From Lepturacanthus savala (taxonomy: Eukaryota > Chordata > Actinopteri > Scombriformes > Trichiuridae), in contig CM060466.1 in the NCBI GenBank assembly GCA_030544235.1, positions 21,812,575-21,876,574 of the forward strand: 64,000 nt of DNA. Direction: 5' to 3'. Shown in pieces: positions 23,451 through 35,800 of this stretch (the first letter of the stretch is position 1; the number at the start of each line of letters is the position of its first letter). Below the pieces are notes generated by a model that worked only from the letters and a program-made list of their open reading frames with translations, ran no database searches and was not told the origin of the DNA. The translations under genes were made by a program, and so were the position numbers.

Positions 23451-25273
23451 TTTTCTTTGCACACTATGCCAGAGACACTAAAAGAACACTTTGACTCCGC
23501 CAAATGCATCGCACCAAGAGCAAAAATACACAAGAGTCCAATTGAGCTAGACTGAACCGTTCAGGTCTAAAACACCCCAAGACATTCTGAAGACTGCCAA
23601 CGAAATATTGATCATTTTTGTTTTCGAAATAAACAAATGCTGACATGTGGACTTAATACTCTTCACTTCCTGATCATTATTTCCAAAAAACAAAAGTCCC
23701 TGCTTATCATTTCTGAAGAAGTATTGTCTAATATATTCAGTTCTATAACCCCAGTTCTCTCTGCCAGTCTGTGCCAGCTGTGTCACGCCACAACCCACTA
23801 GAGTTAACCAGCAGCGGCTAACACGGAACACTGGTAGCTGGCATGGATTCAGACAGCTCACCATTATCATCAAATTATATAGAGATGAATGCTTCTGGAC
23901 GTATTAAATTGAACACACAAGTGCTGGAGTGATGCTAACGCTCTCTAATCTGCTGCACGATAGAACTCAGGATTCTCAGCGCACAAGATATTCTGTGAAA
24001 TTTGTGCTTGTTTTGGACTGCAGCTCAGACCAAGGTTCATGTTGTTTTTCTGGATATTAAGGCAATATGAGGGATAATGGGAAACATTTTGGTGCATTGC
24101 TGATAACTCGTTTAGCATTCTGGGAATGTCAGCTGGGGTGAATTCAGTGCAGATAACATTATGGGCTGTACGAACAGTTTGGAGGCAAAATAGCCCGTCT
24201 TCATTGCTTCATGTTGCCAGAGTATGGGTCCTTGCACATAAGAAAGACAAATCAGGGTAAATATTTCACAAAGGTTGATGTTGTAGCAGTGATTTTGTGA
24301 ATGTTTGATGGATTTAATGGGGTTGATGCAGTGCTTATCCTGTCTTTTTTATATGTCTTGTCTCTCTTCTCCATCCAGGGTGTCTATCTTGTGTTCTAAA
24401 ACCACACACTCTGCCTCTGTGTCCATTCGTATGTCTGTCTGTGCCTGTTTGCCTATTTTTTTGTTTGTCTGGTACTTATTAAACATCTGTAAGTACTTTG
24501 CAGACCGAAAGCAATATTTGGTTGCAGTTTGGCAGTGGCATCGCCGTGACTGATCACAGAAAAAGCTGCATCTGACTGATAAGCCGGCAAATTTGGAGGA
24601 TTATGCTGACGCTTGTATAAATACAGTATATGAGTTCCTTTCATTCATAAGTTGCGAATGTAAACTCAAACCACAATCTCTTCCATGACCCTGTTGCTGT
24701 CTAATCAGAGTGTTATTGTGTCTGTGCCTAGGGTCTGCGATATTACACTGTCTCAGCAAACAGCATGCTCTCCCCAGCGGCACGGCTATGCTTCATATCC
24801 AATTGGTTTGATTTCCTCTCTGAAGGAATACAAGACTCATCCTCCGCCTCCGCCCCGACCCCCCAGCCTTCTGAAGTGTGGCGGATAGTCTTTTCACGCA
24901 GCGTAGACCCAGCACTCTTCCCATTCATCAGCCTGTGTATTTGCATTTTCAATTAATTGCCGTCGTCATGCGCCGTGACTGCGAAAGCAGCCCCAGCTTT
25001 GTGCACGACCCTTAATTGCAATCATTACGCAACGCAAGTAGCCTGCTTTGGAGTGTTCAATTGTATACTGGGTTTAATTATGGGAATAGAGTTAAAAACA
25101 TTACTCAACAGTCTAATAGACCAGATACTGGAGTCGCTCTCTCTGAAAGTGAATGAAATGATGGTCGAATGCTGAACTGTAATTACTCACAATTGTGGTT
25201 GCTGATTTGTGTAGCTGCATTGTTTACAGAGAGGATGTGAGTGTACTTAAAAACACAGACCTCACTAATACAG
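23451..25273. other. Gene-free single-copy stretch
   Basis: Frames at 23547-23873, 24305-24553 and 24743-24956 show no domain. A TAAT/octamer block at 24930-25080 is listed separately. Nothing else recognised. Confidence 0.45.
24930..25080. promoter_or_regulatory. Octamer plus TAATT block, candidate enhancer
   Basis: ATTTGCAT at 24939-24946 is followed within five bases by CAATTAATTGCCG, and about 50 bases later by CCTTAATTGCAATCATTACG. An octamer next to repeated TAATT cores in single-copy sequence is a common POU/SOX/homeodomain enhancer layout. Function not shown. Confidence 0.3.
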
Positions 25274-25464
25274 TTTAAAGGAATATTCCACCCATTTGAC
25301 AAATTTGCTTATGTCTTGTCATGCGCTGGATAAGAATTTATCGATTTCAGCAGCATAGGCTATATTTGTCACATATCTCCGTATTGAACACTATTAATCA
25401 GCAAATACATGCATATGGATTGTAAGAATAGATGTTTCAAAAGGGTGGAATAATTCTTTTTTTA
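25274..25464. mobile_element. Short inverted-repeat element (MITE-like), ~190 bp
   Basis: The left end is TTTAAAGGAATATTCCACCC at 25274-25293. The right end is GGGTGGAATAATTC then a T-run at 25443-25464, its inverted counterpart with two or three differences. The interior is AT-rich with no frame. AAAGGAATATTCC ends are familiar from small fish DNA elements; the superfamily is not determined. Confidence 0.6.
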
Positions 25465-25764
25465 GACTTGTTCACATTCTGGGTCCCATATCCATGCAGG
25501 CATACATACTCACAGGCAGACAGCCAGACAGACACTTTTATTTATTCATATGCATGCGGACACACTCTCCCTCGCAAATAGATTTCACTTCTTGCATGTG
25601 AGTGGTTAGGAACAAAGAGAGGCGACGTGATGCAGGGGGATGGAGGAGAGGGAAAAAAAAAGCAATTATTCTGTGCGGGGCTCTGTACCTGGGGTTAGAG
25701 CCTCGCCTCTGGAGTAAATAAGTCACTGTGAGAGTGTGCGCTCACGTCGCAGATCTAGAGAAGA

Positions 25765-25810
25765 TGCACACACATACACAACACACACTAACACACACAC
25801 ACACACACAA
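25765..25810. repeat. Imperfect (CA)n microsatellite
   Basis: CACACA units with ATACAACAC and CTAACAC interruptions; a second short CA run follows at 25870-25897. Confidence 0.85.
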
Positions 25811-26309
25811 GTGCATACTCCCAGGAGCAGGCACACAAATTCAATCTTGCATCTTGCTACAAATGCAGATACACACACATACATGCACACACACACTCGC
25901 TCACTCCCCATTCTGCATCCTGTCACACAGATAGCCCCTGTGCTTCAGTAATGACACTCTGTGTGTTGCATTCATGCTTGGCCACTGAGCCAATAACACA
26001 AAGGCTGCAGCAGAGAACCCCCCTCTGCTCTCTTACTCCCCCCCACCACCATGTCCTCTTTTACTTCCCATTTCTTCTTGCTTCACTCCCTCATTTCCAC
26101 CTTCTGGAGCCCTGATAAGAAATCGTCCTGTCAGTGCCATGAAAGAGGCAACACAATTTGACTTGAGAGAGACATCGAAGGGAAGAGAGGAAGATAGAAT
26201 TAGTGTATTTACGAGAAAGAAAGACAGGGAGAAGAGGGAGCAATTGTGTACTTGTCAGCAGACAAGCAGAGTCTCTGATATAAATCTTAATATCCTATTT
26301 AGGGCTTTT

Positions 26310-26400
26310 CTTCATCACGGCTCCTGATTTATTAGCGGGGCTTCCCCTTCAATTTATCAAAATAAACTATGTCGCGGCCGGCGGGTCAAATTAAAGCAAA
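26310..26400. promoter_or_regulatory. Mixed AT-core and CGGCCGGCG block
   Basis: GATTTATTAGCGG, CAATTTATCAAAATAAAC, then TCGCGGCCGGCGGG and CAAATTAAAGC. The abrupt GC core between AT-rich flanks in single-copy sequence is unusual locally. Possible regulatory element, unproven. Confidence 0.2.
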
Positions 26401-26679
26401 CAGCAGACTGAGGTGGAGAGAGAGGACAGGGTTGTCATGGAGGGAGACACACAAGCTCATAAATACATACATAGGTCTCTCTTACTATTCATTTCTTCAC
26501 CTCTAACCTCTTTCCATCTCCATCAATGGCTTCATGACATGCGAGTTGGCCGGTGTAAATGGCCAAACTCCAAAAAAGCCAAAGGTTTTTAACCAACAGA
26601 GAGAGAGAGAGAGAGATGAAGGCCAAACCTCTAATACAACATTTAAAGCTTAGTGTAAAAGTTGAATAGGGAACTCCAT

Positions 26680-27604
26680 TACAGTTTTTTCCAATTGCTA
26701 ACACACTACAATGACATGCATAGCACAGTTATTTAAACTGATACACGGAGCATAACCTCTTCTCAAGTCTCAATTTTCTCCTATGCACCACATTTTGCAA
26801 TTTAAAATGGCATTTTTTATATGCATTGAACACAGTTCTCTGCATAAGACGCAACAATCAGACATAAGCTCACATGTTTGCCATTTCAAAACACTGCCAT
26901 TCAAAATGACACAAAACAAGTTAATTGGCCAATATATGTATGTGCCACCTGGCCAAACACATCAATGGTTAACCACTTCAGTCAGGAAGTCAGCACTATA
27001 AAAAAGACCACAGGTGAGGCCCATTGTTTTTACAACAATGGAAGATGTGGCAGAGAGAGGAAGAGGAAGAGTGAGGGGTCTTGCCTCTTTTTTCTATATG
27101 CATTTTTCTGTGCAATTTTTCTGCAGTTTTTTTTTCAGTTTACTGTTTTTTTGTGAGCATTTTTTTGTTCACTCCATGGTAAACATACGGTGTCTGCTAT
27201 GCATATTCTACACTGATGTGTTTGGTGAAAAATAAAAAAGTAACTGTTTCAACAGCATGTTTGTGTATCTTGTAACTATTTCTGAATCTGATGAATGTTC
27301 TACAATTTGAACTATTTTAGTATTATGGCAAAGTGGAGTAAAAATGAGTGGTTTTCATCATGCTCTACAGTGTGCAGTTTAGAGACAAACATCTGGCAAT
27401 AGGAATGACGTGTGCTATTTCGTGAAAAAGTTATATTTTTGATAATGCTTTATGCAGTTTTGGTTGCAGTGCTTGATTTTGAAGGATATATATATATGAG
27501 TTTGTTTTTTTTACAGTTTGGGTGTGTGGTTTTGTGAATTGAGAATTTTGATAAAACCAGGTTAGTTTGCAAAATTGTGTCTTAGCAATTGGAAAAAAAC
27601 GGTA
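26680..27604 (+). mobile_element. IS630/mariner-type DNA transposon, internally deleted
   Basis: The left end TACAGTTTTTTCCAATTGCT (26680-26699) is mirrored by AGCAATTGG, A-run and CGGTA ending at 27604; the arms agree over about 22 of 23 positions. TA bounds both sides. The subterminal sequence at right (CAGTTTGGGTGTGTGG) fits the fish IS630-like family. At 27038 a start codon opens MEDVAERGRGRVRG, the Gly/Arg-rich beginning typical of that transposase, which then runs into non-coding sequence. Full-length relatives carry over 300 codons; almost all are deleted here. Non-autonomous. Confidence 0.85.
27038..27097 (+). pseudogene. Truncated transposase N-terminus (IS630-like)
   Basis: About 15-20 codons of an Arg/Gly-rich N-terminus (MEDVAERGRGRVRG) survive inside the IS630-type element. 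The helix-turn-helix and DDE catalytic regions are absent. The frame continues to 27235 as low-complexity Phe-rich sequence unlike transposase, consistent with an internal deletion right after the start. Confidence 0.7.
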
Positions 27605-27785
27605 TATCTGCTGTGGGGAAGTGAATTCTGTTCAATTAGGCGTGTGCGCATGTCTGTGCACATGCATGTACATGCTTATTGATTATCCATATGGGTCTTA
27701 TCAAGTTATTTTGTGACAAAGCGAGACAGAAACTGGTAATGAAAGACAGTCGAAAACATGTTTTCTTTGTAAATAAAGATCTAAA

Positions 27786-27826
<41 letters not shown>

Positions 27827-29069
27827 TAGATAATCATTGAATAATCTTTGTTTAATGTTGTTTCAATATAACACTTTTAGCTAAATCCAATCGATACACT
27901 GTACAGCCAAGCATTTCCTCCAGGGACCCCGGGCTTTGTGTGCATGTGTTTGGCAAACAGATGCACACACAGCACACCCAGAGGGTTAGTGTGGGGATTA
28001 AATGAGAGAGACTAGAACGAGCAGGAGGACACTGAGGTATGAGGACAAGCCAAAGAGCAGGACAGAAAGGCATGGGGATTTAAATGATACACGCGTGGGG
28101 GCGAAAAAAAAAGTGGTTAGATTGTAAGCAAGAGAATTACAAATGGATAAAAGGATGAGGGGAAAGGGGTGAAAGTGATGTAACGTGAGAGACAGTTGTG
28201 ATTTCATCAGCCCTGATTTCCCTGCGGGCGAGACGCAGCGTCAACTTAACCTAGCGGTCAATCAGCTGTGAGGTAGCTGATCACCATCCAATAGTGAAGA
28301 GGCCAGATGAGGTCACTGACCTCGTCACCCTTGACCTTGCTCCCCCCGACCTCTGGGTCTGGTCCGGCGGGAGTCTGGTGTAGGGACGCTAGGTTAATCA
28401 ATCAGCAGTGGCAGCATGTAATAAAACAAGGACACCCTCGAGAGAGGGGGGGGGGGAAAAAACACATGCCGCCTGACTGTCAACCGTTTCTGTGTGTGTA
28501 CAGCATCAGGCTTTTAACAAGTCTGTTTGTTTCTATGAGCACTGACAGAGGAGGACACCCGCTTAGGATGTTATCACTCAATTGAACGTATGTATCAGCA
28601 TCATATAGATCAGTGGTGGCTACCAGCAAAGAGGTTTAGAAGGCTGTTATCATCCATTGATAATCGAAGCCTAACACTGTCACCAACAATTGCCTTATTT
28701 AACCATGTTTGTGATGTGATCATTTTAACAAAAGGTATGAGCGATTCTTTTGCCAAACCAGAGTTCACTGTCAGACCTTAAAACATTATTATTTTGTGAC
28801 ATAGCTGCATCCTATGGCCGTATTTCTAATGTCTGATATGCACCTACTAGCAGGTGTAGCAGGACCTTTCTAATCTATACCTACGAGGCTGATAACCACT
28901 GACGATGCCCTTTTAACAAGCTGATAACATTCCAGGCAGGAATGGATGGATTTGTACACAGAGGGGAGCAATTCTGTGACAAGAATGAAATCATAGATGG
29001 CTTTTCCCTCCCACTGTTTGATTCTCAGGAAATTGATTCCGACTCTACGGACGGCAAGGTCGGTGTGTC
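27605..29069. other. Gene-free stretch
   Basis: Contains (AT)n/(GA)n at 27785-27830, a G11 run at 28447-28457 and otherwise single-copy sequence. No exon supported by the frames at 27852-28207 or 28307-28585. Confidence 0.45.
27785..27830. repeat. Compound (AT)n-(GA)n microsatellite
   Basis: About 11 AT units followed, after a short CA step, by about 9 GA units. Confidence 0.92.
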
Positions 29070-29385
29070 AGCAGGTCCGCCGGTCCATCACTCTGGCCCA
29101 GACTGAAATATTGCAACAACTATTGATGGATTGCCATGAAATTGTGTACAAACATTTGTGTTTTTGTTCATCCAGATGATGAATCTGGGGAACATTGGGA
29201 GATCCGTTGAATTATTTTTCCTCCAGCTCCAGCATGAGGTTGACACTTTTGGTTTTCAGTGTAATATCCCAAAAAACTACGGGATATGTTTCCTTTAAAT
29301 TGTGTATATGCATCAAGCTTAGATAAGGAATACTGATAACTTTGAGGATCTCTAGGTCCACCAGCAAGTGTTTCACTAAAAACAC
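29070..29385 (+). mobile_element. Common fish interspersed repeat, unclassified
   Basis: Recognisable phrases are CCAGACTGAAATAT, CAACAACTATTGATGGATTG, GCCATGAAATTGTGTACA, CCAGATGATGAATC, and CAGCATGAGGTTGACA. The same order occurs in a frequent repeat of percomorph genomes, usually with repeated GGATTGCCATGAAATT blocks. The tail at 29330-29360 (AACTTTGAGGATC) fits a second, shorter unit. No coding potential. I cannot assign it firmly to LINE or DNA class. Confidence 0.65.
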
Positions 29386-30607
29386 CCGCTAAAATGGCTG
29401 TAGACGCATGGTTTCACTGATTAATCGCTATTATCATTGCAGAAAATGGTGCGTCACTTTATCTATTTCAAATTAAATTACTTAGTTGAAAATTTTACAT
29501 TTTATATTTCCTTAGGAACATCTTCATTCAAGCTTCTATCTCCTTCATGGCACTTTGTACAGCTGTGATTTTGGATTTATATGGAATTATTTCTTTTGTC
29601 AACGCACCCACACTGATTGTGATAGCCTGATTGAAAGTGATGCTTGTCTTACAATGGCAAATCACAGCAGACTATTTTTTTTCTCCTGTGCCCACCCTTT
29701 CCCTATCAAATGGCTGTTTCTGGGCAGATTTGTTTCCCCACAGCCACTATTTTTTTTTTTGGTTCATCTCTCCGCTCTGTCTTCTAACCAAAGAAGTCTG
29801 GCTCTTTTATTTTTCTTCTATTGTCCTGATTAAACCTGGGGCCCAACCTTCCATCTCATCCCTCTCCTTCTCCGACCATTTCTCCGTTCATCTGTCTTTT
29901 ATCTATGTTTCATCGAGGTCTCCGGTGGGAGCAGAGAGGTGACAGGCGTGTGTCTGCCTGCCCCTGCTGTCTGCCTTTCTAATGAGCCTGAAACACAGGA
30001 GGTCAGCCTATTATGGAGATGAGGGGATCCGCGCAGGCCAAAAGGTGATGGACCTCGCTAATAGGGGCCCTTGCACTTCTTCCCCTCCTCCTCCCTCTCC
30101 TCTCCTAACCTAGTTCCTCCTTCCTTCCCTCTATCCTTCCAGTCCGTTCTGTCAAATGAAGGGGCTCATATGCTAAACAGGAGTTTTGGCCTCCCCTCTT
30201 CCTCCTCATCTGTCTTTCCTTTTCCCTTTATCTTTTCATGCTGGAGGTTGTTTGAAGTTCCTCTCCCTCACTATTCGCTCGGTTCAATCAGTTCTCTCAG
30301 CTCAGGGCCACCTCTGTTTGCCGATTCAGCCTCAGTGGGATCTCTTTGTAGCCGGGCCCTGCGCTGGAGCTCACTACTACTTCCTCGAGCGGAGAAAGTG
30401 CGTGCGTGCACGTGTGCGTGCGCACGTGTTTCTTCAGCCTGTCTTCAATCACACGCAGCCCTCTTTCCGTCTTCTCCGTGGCCAGGCCTCAGTCGGCCAG
30501 GTCGGCTTTGAAACGCTGCCAGAGCCCGGCTACACAGGGACGACAGAAGTCTGGGACACAGTGTTTTCTCAGCTTTTAAAGATGTGTGTTTGAAGCTGGA
30601 GGAGGTA
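29386..30607. other. Gene-free stretch with pyrimidine-rich segment
   Basis: C/T-rich sequence at 30070-30240 produces the 146-codon frame at 30071-30511, which is Ser/Pro/Leu low complexity with no domain. A Z-DNA-prone run at 30398-30429 is listed separately. Confidence 0.5.
30398..30429. repeat. Alternating purine-pyrimidine GTGC/GTGT run
   Basis: Thirty-two strictly alternating bases including two CACGTG E-box cores. GC-containing alternation of this kind favours Z-DNA. Confidence 0.7.
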
Positions 30608-30653
30608 GACACACACACACACACATATATATACACACACACACACACACACG
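30608..30653. repeat. Compound (CA)n-(TA)n-(CA)n microsatellite
   Basis: Two CA arrays flanking a short ATATATATA core. Confidence 0.92.
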
Positions 30654-32768
30654 TATACTGTATGTGTACAGATGAGCGCTCTTTTTATCAATTGTAAATT
30701 ACCTGCTACACAGTCACCCTCCCATTCTCATCTGCCTCTCCATGTTTTTTTTTTATTTTACTATTTAATCTAGTTTATTTCCCGCGAGGTCACAACAGTG
30801 AATTAACCCTGGATAAATACGTACCTGTGACTGTTTATTATTGAGATTTGGCCTTGATGAATCCACAGGCGTGTGTTCAATAGCCCCAGTGCAATGCGGA
30901 GCAGAGGGGGTCACCCTCATTGGGCAGCAGCTCATTAAAAAGTAAAAAAGCCCCAGAAACCTGCCTCGTTAGCGTTTTCTTCGACATTTGATCTTCCAAG
31001 GTCCCGGGGATGTATTCTATTTTACTGTTTGCCATTCAAAAGCTCACCGGGTGCTTTCGGTTGCTAGGTCAAATGGAATGATTAAATAGGAAGCGATTCA
31101 TTGGTCAGATCAGGTGATATGCAGATGAGAGCTGCCGTGCTGTGCCAATGCTTTGCAAGGCGAATGCTCCAACGCCACATGCTGAGAAAATACTGAGATG
31201 TTTGTTGCTAGGGGAAATTTCGAGGTGAGAGTAACCATGGGCTGTAAGGAATACACCTGTATCTCTTTCAGCAGGCGTTGTGCATGCACCTTATACTACT
31301 TCCCTGAGACTAATAAAAACCCCATGCTTACAAACATAGGTGCCTAATGAAGAAAATGGAGCAAAAGTATCTTCATTATTAATTTTTTTTTTCTATTGGT
31401 GGGGGTGGGGGGAAGTTAGGGATTTGACTACCCCAGTTTTGTTTTAAAATAAATGATCATTAGCCTTCTGACACAATGAGCAAACACGTTGTACCATTAG
31501 AACACTGGAGTGATAGTTGCTGGAAATGGGCCTCTACACCTATAGACCAAAAACACCAAAAAACTAAATAGTCATTTACCACATTAGCAATGTATAGAGT
31601 GTATTTCTGATTAGTTTAAAGTTATCTTCATTGAAAAAAAAAACAATGCATGTATGGAAATATATGCTAGTGTATGTTGATTGTTGAATAACCCTGCTCG
31701 ACCCACTGATGCAAACTTTAAACTTTAAATTAGCTAAAAATAGGATTTGTACTGTTGCCGTGATGGATGAATCAATTCGACAGTAAAAGTGAGCTAACTT
31801 TGCCACCTATCGTTAGTACTCAGGTCAGAAAGGATTCGGCTGTGGAGATGGGACGTTCTAAAAGGAGCTGAATCCACAGCCCCACAGTCCACTGACTGTC
31901 CACTAACTGTGGGACACCCAGGCAATTGACCAAAAGCACAAAGATATATAGACCATCAGGAGGAAAATGAGAAATCTACACAAATCTATTATATTGTAAT
32001 TTATTTCCATGCATGCTGCTCAGAGTAATCTCAGTCAGCAGCAGCACAGCGTCTTCCTCTCCTCCCGTGCTGTGCACACGCAGGCAGGAATAGGAATGAG
32101 TTACTATGGTTACAGGGACGCTCTGTGTCTCCTGTCACCCTAAAACTTTCTTGAAACCCTCAATTTAATGAATCTGGACTACTGCAGGTGGCTGTTTCTT
32201 GATGTAATGCAACAGGTTAGGTGCTGAAGACATGCAGGCTAATTTATTTATTTTAAATTCCGTTTTTTTTTCTCCTCTGGGAGGACTCTTAGACATCCCC
32301 CAATACCTTCACCCCAGCTAATTTAGCATCTTTCTAAGTTTTCTCCCACCCATGCTCACACAGACATATTGGACCTGACAAATACATAATTATCAGTATT
32401 TGAGAATGATTAATAAAGGTGGAAAAAGGGATATTAGTACTTCTGAGGCCATTCAAACGTCAAATCACATCCAACACTCCTCATCTGGTTCAAATATTTC
32501 AGTAAATGTATTGAAATTTTATTAATAAAATGCTCAGATTTCCTGTAATTATCTGATTGCCAATGCCTGAGGTTCTTGCCTGTGAGGGATATTTAGTGTC
32601 ATATCTGAACTCGCTGGTAGAGGTGGTCCTGATGATTAGCCCCTGTTAGCGTCAGGTCTCATCCACTTCTCTGTGTTATCCCTTAGCATTAGTCTAATGG
32701 CCCAGGAAACACAGATAATGACTCTCAGCACAGATTAGCATCTGCCACTGCTGCCGCTGCCACCACTA

Positions 32769-32773
<5 letters not shown>
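30654..32773. other. Gene-free single-copy stretch
   Basis: TAAT-containing sequence around 30790-31140 and 32360-32720 (for example GATTAATAAAGG) has the texture of unique, possibly constrained DNA. The 32081-32113 motif is shared with 22.8 kb. No exon. Confidence 0.45.

Positions 32774-32858
<85 letters not shown>
32774..32858. repeat. Long (CA)n microsatellite
   Basis: About 42 perfect CA units. Confidence 0.97.
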
Positions 32859-32860
<2 letters not shown>

Positions 32861-35800
32861 ACATTGTGCACATGGACAATTGCAGACACAGACTATGCAT
32901 TAACACAAAATCACACACAAATGTACAAATGGGGGCTGTGGAGCAAATCACATGCATGGTTTAGCAAGGGGTCCCAGAGATGAAACAAACACATTTCTGT
33001 CTGCTTCCATTTCTTCTTTCTCTTCTTTGTTTCTTTCTCACTTCTCTTGAATGTAAACAAAAAAAAACTTGACAAGTTCTTTAACTGTATGTATAACACA
33101 GATTATATCTATTTGAATCAGATAATTCATCTCTGTAATTTTATCGCTGAAATGTTATGCACATATCCCGAACTTCCTCTAAACCAGCAGCCACTGGCAC
33201 CCGCTATTAACCGTTGTGAATGTGAGTGTCACACTGCCTTCTAGTAGAAAAAACAAAAAAATGTAGTGTGTGGTTGTGCGAGCGAGTGCTTAAAGGAGGC
33301 CTGCGGTGCTGCTCTGATGGGTTTTCTGAAGGAGTCGCCGCATGCGGGTTGCAATGCTAATGAGCGTGTGTGTTTCTAAACACTTCTCCGCCACTGTGTG
33401 TGTGCGTATGAATGTTATATATAATGTCTTATGTGTGTATCTGCGTAAATGCAGGCCTCTGTGAGTGTGTGTGGCCGTCCCTCCTGTGGGGCAGTGGAGT
33501 GGGCCGGAGGGAGGAGGCCTCTTCTGTGCCGTGTGAAGTCCGGCCGGCTACAAAGAGGCCTCTTCATGCGCAGCGCACCGGTGATAGATAGCCGCTTATG
33601 CCACAGCTGACATCCAATCTGGCATCAGCGATTATGAAGCCCTCGTCCCCTTGATGTGTCCCTCTGTCGCCGTCGGACCCCCTCTGCTCAAACACACAAA
33701 TCCCATTTTGTGTCACAGGGCGGCGAAATGAGGTTGTGTCCGGGTGCATGTGATGGGATTGTATGATGGAATTGTAGAGGAGGCCAAATTCATATTTGCC
33801 ATTCTTCATTGTTTTACGATGAATTGTTGAAGTAGTTTGAGTTATTTTTTCCCAAATCCAGTCCCAACTTAACACAAATGATTCCACGTGACCGCCTCTG
33901 GTTTTTGGCTGTTTCGGATGTCCTAATATGGCATAATATGAATATGGCTAATACGAATTTCTCTCAGTTTCTGTTTCCAGACCGTACAGAGTCTCCCACT
34001 TGTTTGGCTTTTATTCTCTCACTCACTCTCTTTCTCTTTACTTCTGTCTCCCTATCTTTGGCCATCCAACGCCATCGCTCTTCTCCCTACAGTTATTTGT
34101 TCTCACCCAACCTGCCCTGTAGCTTCTTGATCACTAACTATTCCTCTGTGTAACATGACCCACTGCTCTGATCAAGACATGATCAAGACACTGGCACACA
34201 CTGGGCTGGCGTTCACCGGGGAACTGTAAGCCCAGCACGGAGACTCCTTTGAGACAACTACACAGAGATCCATACAGACTTTGTGATTAGTGCCGCGGGG
34301 TGGTGTGTGTCTGCATGCATGTGTGTGTTTGATATGGTGCCTGTATGTGAGAATCAGCGGCCTGTGTCTTCGATGTTTTTGTGTTAGTTCCTTGCAGCAT
34401 CAGTCTCACTTATTCCTGAGGGAGCCTGGTGCACCTTTAATAAGCCTTTACATGTGCAAAACAAATAGCTCCAGCTAGAGACGTTATACAAGAACACAAG
34501 TGCAAACCCCCTGAGTCGTGCTCTGCACCATCTAGGGCTCTGTGTGTACACCACAAACCATAGGCACCATGGCCACAGCTTATGTTCTAGACCAGCAGTT
34601 CGCTTCCTCTACTGTATCTGTATCTTAAACAGTGCTTGCTTCATCGAAACAGTTTCTCTAACACTACAGAGAATAGGGAACTTATGCTAGCAAATATCAA
34701 ATGACCATGTGATGTGAAAGAGGTAATAAGAAAGAGGCAATAACAGATCCACCTACGAAGACTCTTCTGGCCCACAAGGTCACCCTCATCAACCTTGTTT
34801 CGACACAATAAAAGCTCTCATGAAACTCACTTTATACAACCCAATGACACTGAAATGCAGACAAATAAAGTTAGCGATTTGCAGATGAACATAGCAAAGT
34901 ATATAAAGAGGTTTACTTCAGGAGTTGATGGAGACTGAAGCAAGACCATAAGGAGTCATATTTGAGTCAGGAACTGGTTCAAATAAATTAAAGTTTTTGA
35001 TTGTGATGATCACATAGGGGAAATGAAAACTGGAAAGGGAAAAATTAATAAATAAGAGTATTGTAAGTGCAAAAGGGACCTCTGGAGCATACTAGAAACA
35101 GCTGCATGCTTCTCTACAAGCTCCCAAATATGTCTTGCTGCAAAGACATGTGATTGCTAATGAAAAGGCTCCATGGCATTTCAGCAGAAGCATAAAAATG
35201 GCTGCTTTTAAAATGCCTCTGTTTTCTCAATTTAAGAGATCTCTCCTTCTCTCCTTTCCTATTTTTACATGATATTTTGAAATTCGGGCCTGAAGAAAAT
35301 GCCAGGAAGACAAAAAAAAAACCCAAAAAACAAAGGCAAATCAGGGATATTGTATGCTTAAGCAGCTGACGATAATGATGGGGCATTGAGTCACTAATGG
35401 ATTTTTGAAAAAGCTCTTGTCTGCCAAGAAACAGCTTGACCCCCTCTTTCATTATGCTTTTTATCATAAAAGGAAGGATACAGCCAAAGTGTGCAGTGCA
35501 TTATTTCACATTTCCTCAATATGACTACACTATCTGTGTCATTACTATCATTAAAACAATTGAGTGATTGAGTTTCTAGGTAAATCTGAGGATTATTAAA
35601 ATATGAAAATACAGCCTCATGTGGCTGTTTCTCATTGCAGCATATATTTTTTTAGAGGTTCTTGTATTTTAAATGGAGCAAATGTACGTCATTCATCTTC
35701 AGTTGCATTAATATAGGATATAAAAGCAACTTCTTTTAAGTCTTTTTATACTACTTGAACACATATATGTGTGTGTGGAATAACCTATCTCTGATGACCA
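32859..35800. other. Gene-free stretch
   Basis: Single-copy sequence with short TG-rich pieces at 33350-33480. The minus-strand frame at 33564-33887 (107 codons) contains no domain I recognise and no splice context, so it is not called. The frame at 35114-35467 is likewise unsupported. Confidence 0.5.

Larger units (their letters stand above)
25465..26679. other. Gene-free stretch with CA-rich segment
   Basis: CA-rich sequence at 25765-25895 and a short (GA)n at 26598-26616 account for the frames. A TAAT-bearing block at 26310-26400 is listed separately. Confidence 0.45.

Noticed and set aside
28447..28463. G11 run followed by A6 as a G-quadruplex
   Set aside because: A single G run does not supply four G-tracts with loops; the flanking GA repeat does not complete one.
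30071..30511. 146-codon frame
   Set aside because: Low-complexity Ser/Pro/Leu from C/T-rich DNA; no recognisable protein family.
33564..33887. 107-codon minus-strand frame of normal complexity
   Set aside because: No family recognised, no flanking splice pattern and no supporting neighbour; chance open frames of this length are expected in 64 kb on six frames.
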